The position numbers and the translations under genes were made by a program. Below are positions 56,452-59,900 of a stretch of DNA of 59,900 nucleotides, piece by piece. The notes below the pieces were generated by a model that saw only the letters and a program-made list of their open reading frames with translations, did not search any database and was not told where the DNA came from. The DNA is from DAOVQB01 sp023128935 (GTDB taxonomy: Bacteria > Eisenbacteria > RBG-16-71-46 > CAIMUX01 > WJJG01), in contig DAOVQB010000004.1 in assembly GCA_030628905.1 (NCBI GenBank), forward strand, positions 1-59,900, written 5' to 3'. Positions within the stretch are counted from its first letter, which is position 1. Every line of letters begins with the position of its first letter.

Positions 56452-57801
56452 ATGAAAGTTACAGGCCTTCTGAAGAGGATTTCCCAGGGCGAAGGGGTGC
56501 TCCAGGAGTTCAAATCGTCGCTCGAGAAGCTCGACCGGACCCTGGTCGCGTTCGCCAACGCCAAGGGTGGGATCGTCTACCTCGGGGTCGATGACGACGG
56601 CTCCTTCTCCGGCCTCAAGATCACCAATCGATTGAAGGCTCAGGTCCAGAGCATCTCTCGAAATGTCGATCCGCCGGTCGAGATATCCTGTTTCGATCTC
56701 GGCAAGGCCCTCGCTGTCATCGTCAAGGAGGGAGAGGAGAAGCCCTACAAGTGTTCCGATGGATTCTATCTGCGGTCAGGGGCAACCAATCAGAAGCTCT
56801 CCCGCAACGAGATTCTCGATCTTGCGATTCGCCTGAACCGGATCCGGTTCGAAGCGCTTCAGGTCTTCGACTTTCGCTACCCCGACGCCTTCTCGGAGGA
56901 CACCTTTCGGGAATTCGTGGAACGTGCTCATCTCAGCAGATCGCTCGACAGCCTCGGCGAGCAGCAATTCCTCGTCTCGCTCGGCGTCGCCGAACAGCAG
57001 GGGGGAGATCTCATCTTCAATCACGCCGGGGTTCTCTTCTTCGGGTCCTCTCCACAAAAGCACCTCCTGCAGGCCAAGACCAGCTATGCACGCTATCGCG
57101 GAAGGGATAAGACCACGGTTCTCGATCGCGCCATCTTCTCGGGACCATTGATGCGGCAGATGGATGAAGCCCTGCAGAAGCTTCACTCACAGGTCCCCTT
57201 GCGCTATCGACTCGCGGATCAACCGACGCGCCGCGAAGTTCCCGCCTACCCGATGCGCGCCTTGGAGGAGGCTCTCGTCAACGCCCTTATCCACCGGGAC
57301 TATGCGGAGGTCGGCGCCGAAATCATGATCGATCACTTCGATGAGAGAATCGAAATCACCAATCCCGGAAGCCTCCTCGGCAGCCTGACGATCGAGACGC
57401 TGCGAGGGAAATCCAGGCGCCGAAACCCGCTTGTCGCGGAACTCTTCTTCCGCATCGGCAAGGGAGAGAAGCTCGGCTCCGGCATCGGGCGCATGCAGGC
57501 GCTCATGGAGGAATGGAAGCTCCCTCCACCCCGATTTGACGCTTCGGGGGATTCCTTCTCGGCGACCTTCATTGGTCCCGGCAGGGAGGTTCCGGAGGAG
57601 AGGCTTCTCCTCCTCCCGGACCGCCCCCGTCATTTCATGGAGGCGATAAACCAGATCGGGACTCCCTTCACGGCACGCATCTACGCCGAGCGGTTCTCGA
57701 TTACGTCCCGCACGGCCCAGAAGGATCTGGAGATCCTCATTGAGAAGGGGCTCGTCTCTAGGGAGGGGCAGGGTCGGAACACGCGGTATCGGTTTCGCTG
57801 A
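56452..57801 (+). CDS. Schlafen/AlbA_2 and HATPase_c_4 domain regulator
   Basis: A 449-residue protein of the family often annotated as RecG-like or transcriptional regulators. The N-terminal AlbA_2 (Schlafen-like) domain reads EGVLQEFKSSLEKLDRTLVA, FANAKGGIVYLGVDDDGSFS and a KPYKCSDGFYLRSGATNQKL loop. The middle HATPase_c_4 region reads YPMRALEEALVNALIHRDYA then EITNPGSLLGSLTIETL and SGIGRMQALMEEWKLPPPRF. A C-terminal winged helix (YAERFSITSRTAQKDLEILI, then EKGLVSREGQGRNTRYRF) could bind DNA. No ribosome site precedes the ATG, in line with a leaderless transcript; the triple palindrome upstream suggests autoregulation. Confidence 0.85.
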   Translation: MKVTGLLKRISQGEGVLQEFKSSLEKLDRTLVAFANAKGGIVYLGVDDDGSFSGLKITNRLKAQVQSISRNVDPPVEISCFDLGKALAVIVKEGEEKPYKCSDGFYLRSGATNQKLSRNEILDLAIRLNRIRFEALQVFDFRYPDAFSEDTFREFVERAHLSRSLDSLGEQQFLVSLGVAEQQGGDLIFNHAGVLFFGSSPQKHLLQAKTSYARYRGRDKTTVLDRAIFSGPLMRQMDEALQKLHSQVPLRYRLADQPTRREVPAYPMRALEEALVNALIHRDYAEVGAEIMIDHFDERIEITNPGSLLGSLTIETLRGKSRRRNPLVAELFFRIGKGEKLGSGIGRMQALMEEWKLPPPRFDASGDSFSATFIGPGREVPEERLLLLPDRPRHFMEAINQIGTPFTARIYAERFSITSRTAQKDLEILIEKGLVSREGQGRNTRYRFR

Positions 57802-58159
57802 TCCGTGTCCACGCATCTCCCGCGGGGCTACTTCACCGGTAGGATGAGGTTTCGGCGAAGGGCAGGTATCCCCATGCTGCAGGGGACGAGAAACTTGAAT
57901 CGCCAGATCACGCCCGGTGCGACTGCGTATTCGACTGATTCCGGCCGCCCAGTCCATGGGATTTCGGCCACCCGCCGGAGCGAGCGGATCCCTGCACCCA
58001 ACAGCCACATCACCAGCGCCTTCGGCGCCCTCTCGGGATCCCCCGCCGAGGGCTGAGGCTCTTCCCGCCAAGCCCCAGCCCGTTTCGCTCATCCCGGGTG
58101 GCTTGCGGACTCCCAGAAAACCCTCGAGGGCTCAGTACTGTCTGAATTGCAGAATGGTT
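57802..58159. other. Gene-free stretch, possible small minus-strand ORF
   Basis: No supported gene. A 61-codon minus-strand frame (57828-58013; WLLGAGIRSLRRVAEIPWTG, RFKFLVPCSMGIPALRRNLI) has mildly protein-like composition but no ribosome site or family. Confidence 0.3.
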
Positions 58160-58226
58160 GATATCCGCCATTGACGGAGGGGGTGCGATATCCGCCATTG
58201 GCGGAAGTGGTGCGGTGTGATACCAT
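58160..58226 (+). promoter_or_regulatory. Rrf2 promoter with tandem dyads
   Basis: Two near-identical blocks, GATATCCGCCATTGACGGA (58160-58178) and GATATCCGCCATTGGCGGA (58187-58205), 27 bases apart. Their CCGCCAT/TGGCGG halves form a dyad. The second covers TTGGCG (58198-58203), which lies 17 bases before TACCAT (58221-58226). Autoregulation by the Rrf2 protein is likely. Confidence 0.6.
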
Positions 58227-58251
58227 TCAAATCAGATAGGAGTTCCGGCCT

Positions 58252-58833
58252 ATGAAACTCTCGCGCAAAGGCATCTACGCACTCCGAGTGTTACCCCACC
58301 TGGCGGAGGCTTATGGGAAGGCGCCTCTGTCGGTCAGTCAGCTGGCCGATCTTGAGGACGTCCCCGCGAAGTATCTGGAGCAGATCCTCTCGACGCTTCG
58401 CAAGCAGGGCCTGCTGGTCAGCGAGCGCGGGAAGGATGGTGGCTATGCGTTGCGCGTGCCACCCGAAGAGATCTCGCTGGGTGACATTGTCCGGGGCGTG
58501 GACGGCCCCCTGGCCCCAATTCCTTGTGCTAGTCGAACGGCACCGCACAACTCCCTAGATTGCCCATATGACTTCGAGACCTGCTGGCTTCGTCAACTGA
58601 TGCTTCGCGTGCGCGACAACATCTCGGCTGTTCTCGATCAAGAGAACCTTGCGGAGATGACGGTCGACGCTGGCGCATCCGCGGGCACGAACGGATCTAA
58701 TAGAGCTGCCCGGCGCAACAAGGGTGGTCGGGGTGGCGGAGCGGGCGTGACCGGCTGCGGCCGCAAAACCCGCGGAATACAAAGCGGCGAGAATGGAAGT
58801 GTGTTGAGACGGCGTGGGAGGGGACGGACCTAA
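58252..58833 (+). CDS. Rrf2-family regulator
   Basis: A 193-residue regulator. The winged helix is MKLSRKGIYALRVLPHLAEA, APLSVSQLADLEDVPAKYLE then QILSTLRKQGLLVSERGKDG with the GGYALRVP wing. Three cysteines in PIPCASRTAPHNSLDCPYDF then ETCWLRQ match an iron-sulfur-type sensor site, though the spacing (11 and 6) differs from the IscR/NsrR pattern. The extra 55-residue basic, glycine/arginine-rich tail is unusual and may be low-complexity or a decayed extension. AGGAG lies nine bases before the ATG. Confidence 0.88.
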   Translation: MKLSRKGIYALRVLPHLAEAYGKAPLSVSQLADLEDVPAKYLEQILSTLRKQGLLVSERGKDGGYALRVPPEEISLGDIVRGVDGPLAPIPCASRTAPHNSLDCPYDFETCWLRQLMLRVRDNISAVLDQENLAEMTVDAGASAGTNGSNRAARRNKGGRGGGAGVTGCGRKTRGIQSGENGSVLRRRGRGRT

Positions 58834-59008
58834 CGAGCTGACGCGAGCGGATGGAAGCTTGCGTTGGAGATCGCAGGCGCACGATCTGTTTCTGGGGAAA
58901 ATGCTGTAGCGCGCGATCTGTTTTTTTGGGTGGATACCATAGTATTAGAATAGGAATACAGGCCATTTGACTCCCAGGCCCTGGGACTCGCGAGAGGAGG
59001 TCTGAGCC

Positions 59009-59900
59009 ATGACAAGCACGCGACTATTGAGAACGCTCTGGACCATTTCCATGCTTGGGCTGGGGGTTGTTCTCATCTTCTTTGCCTTCAAGAGCGATTT
59101 CTCTGTGGCGGCCCATTTCTCCGGAAGCCCGATGCTCTATCTCATCATCGCGCTAGTTGCCTTCATGGCTGAGTATGTGGACTCCTCGCTGGGAATGGGC
59201 TATGGGACGACGCTGACGCCATTGCTCATTATCTTCGGCTACTCGCCACTACAGATCGTGCCCGCGGTGCTGCTCTCAGAGTTTATCTCGGGGATCAGCT
59301 CTGGGCTCCTCCATCATAGGCTTGGCAATGTGGATCTGAACCACGGGTCGCCTGCGCGCAAGACCACGTCGATCCTGGCAGCCTGCTCTGTTGTAGGAAC
59401 CGTGGTGGCCGTGCTCCTTGCCGTGAGTTTGCCCAAGGAGATCGTCAAGACCTACGTCGCGACGACCGCCGACGTCCACGAGTTCGGCCGCGACCTCCGG
59501 ACCGAGGCCGAGCGCCGCGGCATCGAGCGGGCGGGCGAGGTCGTCTTCATCTCGGACAACGGCCACGGCATACCGCAGATGAGGGAGCGCGAGTTCCCGG
59601 AGGCGCACTGCGTCACTGACTTCAAGCACGCCGCAGACCGGCTGAAGGACACCGCGCGGATCGTTTGCGGCGAGGGCGACGCCGCCGCGCAGGCGCGCGC
59701 CGTCAGGCGCCACGGGCTCAAGGCCCTCCTCTGGGACGGCAAGGTCGACGGGGTGATCGCCGAGCTCACGCGCGAGCTTTCGGACACGCTCGTCGAGTGG
59801 TTTGACGAGATGTTCACCTACGCGGCATCATCCCCCGCCGCGTCTCGCTTGGTCAAGGAGTTGCTGGGGGATCGCGGCCCTTTTGTCTCGAGCGGAGGGG
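59009..59900 (+). CDS. TauE/SafE permease start fused in frame to ISKra4-like transposase piece
   Basis: The ATG at 59009 follows GAGGAGG. Residues 1-150 show TauE/SafE sulfite-exporter features: WTISMLGLGVVLIFFAF, ALVAFMAEYVDSSLGMGYGT, TLTPLLIIFGYSPLQIVPAV, LLSEFISGISSGLLHHRLGN and AACSVVGTVVAVLLAVSLPK. From about residue 152 (nucleotide 59460) the frame continues as VHEFGRDLRTEAERRGIERA, VVFISDNGHGIPQMREREFP and DFKHAADRLKDTARIVCGEG, a transposase segment of the ISKra4 type. No stop occurs before the window end. The permease half is truncated (full family about 250-270 residues) and GC rises at the switch. Either an insertion remnant made this chimera or it is an assembly join. Confidence 0.7.
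   Translation, partial: MTSTRLLRTLWTISMLGLGVVLIFFAFKSDFSVAAHFSGSPMLYLIIALVAFMAEYVDSSLGMGYGTTLTPLLIIFGYSPLQIVPAVLLSEFISGISSGLLHHRLGNVDLNHGSPARKTTSILAACSVVGTVVAVLLAVSLPKEIVKTYVATTADVHEFGRDLRTEAERRGIERAGEVVFISDNGHGIPQMREREFPEAHCVTDFKHAADRLKDTARIVCGEGDAAAQARAVRRHGLKALLWDGKVDGVIAELTRELSDTLVEWFDEMFTYAASSPAASRLVKELLGDRGPFVSSGG

Noticed and set aside
59276..59713. Minus-strand 145-codon frame at the right edge
   Set aside because: It is the shadow of the plus-strand permease/transposase frame, which has a ribosome site and recognised motifs.

Overview
This is a GC-rich window (by eye, not computed) that looks like bacterial chromosome from a little-studied lineage. The protein at 53907-55364 ends in a FlgD-like/type IX secretion sorting domain. 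The window also carries a giant FG-GAP/ASPIC sensor kinase with an NtrC-type partner, a TrmB regulator and several lone AAA/DUF4143 ATPases. Together these fit the FCB-related candidate phyla (Eisenbacteria/Latescibacteria-like) better than a well-studied group; this placement is an inference. No rRNA or tRNA gene was seen.

Region 1 (1-11.9 kb) is a decayed defence/mobile island. It holds remnants of a DISARM locus (drmC, drmA and drmMI pieces on the minus strand), three separate DUF4143 ATPases, a truncated DUF4238 gene and two tandem BrnT/BrnA toxin-antitoxin pairs with promoter-overlapping dyads. It also holds an integron-integrase-like remnant, an intact three-gene operon around a TIGR04255 protein, an attC-like hairpin, and the 5' part of a group II intron.

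Region 2 (12.3-38.4 kb) is a surface-polysaccharide locus in two convergent blocks. The plus-strand block (12.3-30.0 kb) encodes CDP-sugar synthesis (rfbF, rfbG, a cupin epimerase, a DegT aminotransferase, a WecD-like acetyltransferase), a glycosyltransferase and methyltransferases. It continues with a nonulosonate-like set: an SpsF-type cytidylyltransferase, a Gfo/Idh oxidoreductase, a second aminotransferase, an epimerase, a NeuB-type synthase and AsnB, followed by two surface-carbohydrate proteins. The minus-strand block (38.4-30.1 kb) encodes a membrane sulfatase-fold protein, a frameshifted asnB remnant, a WbpG-type amidotransferase, a small partner protein, two methyltransferases, a DUF4910 protein, a sulfotransferase and a DEDDh exonuclease.

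Region 3 (38.7-52.7 kb) is more housekeeping in nature: the FG-GAP sensor kinase/NtrC regulator/receiver-only trio with a sigma-54-type promoter, a TetR regulator, SppA, an isochorismatase-family hydrolase, a carboxyltransferase with a biotin carrier protein, and a PilB/GspE-like ATPase with extra zinc ribbons.

Region 4 (52.7-59.9 kb) holds a truncated sulfatase, an unrecognised coding remnant containing a long hairpin, the secreted sorting-domain protein with its TrmB neighbour, a Schlafen/AlbA-type regulator under a triple palindrome, an Rrf2 regulator, and a TauE/SafE gene that runs in frame into an ISKra4-like transposase fragment at the right edge.

A recurring feature is short tandem repeats (12-22 bp, each locus with its own sequence), mostly placed just upstream of start codons and in two cases inside the sensor kinase gene.
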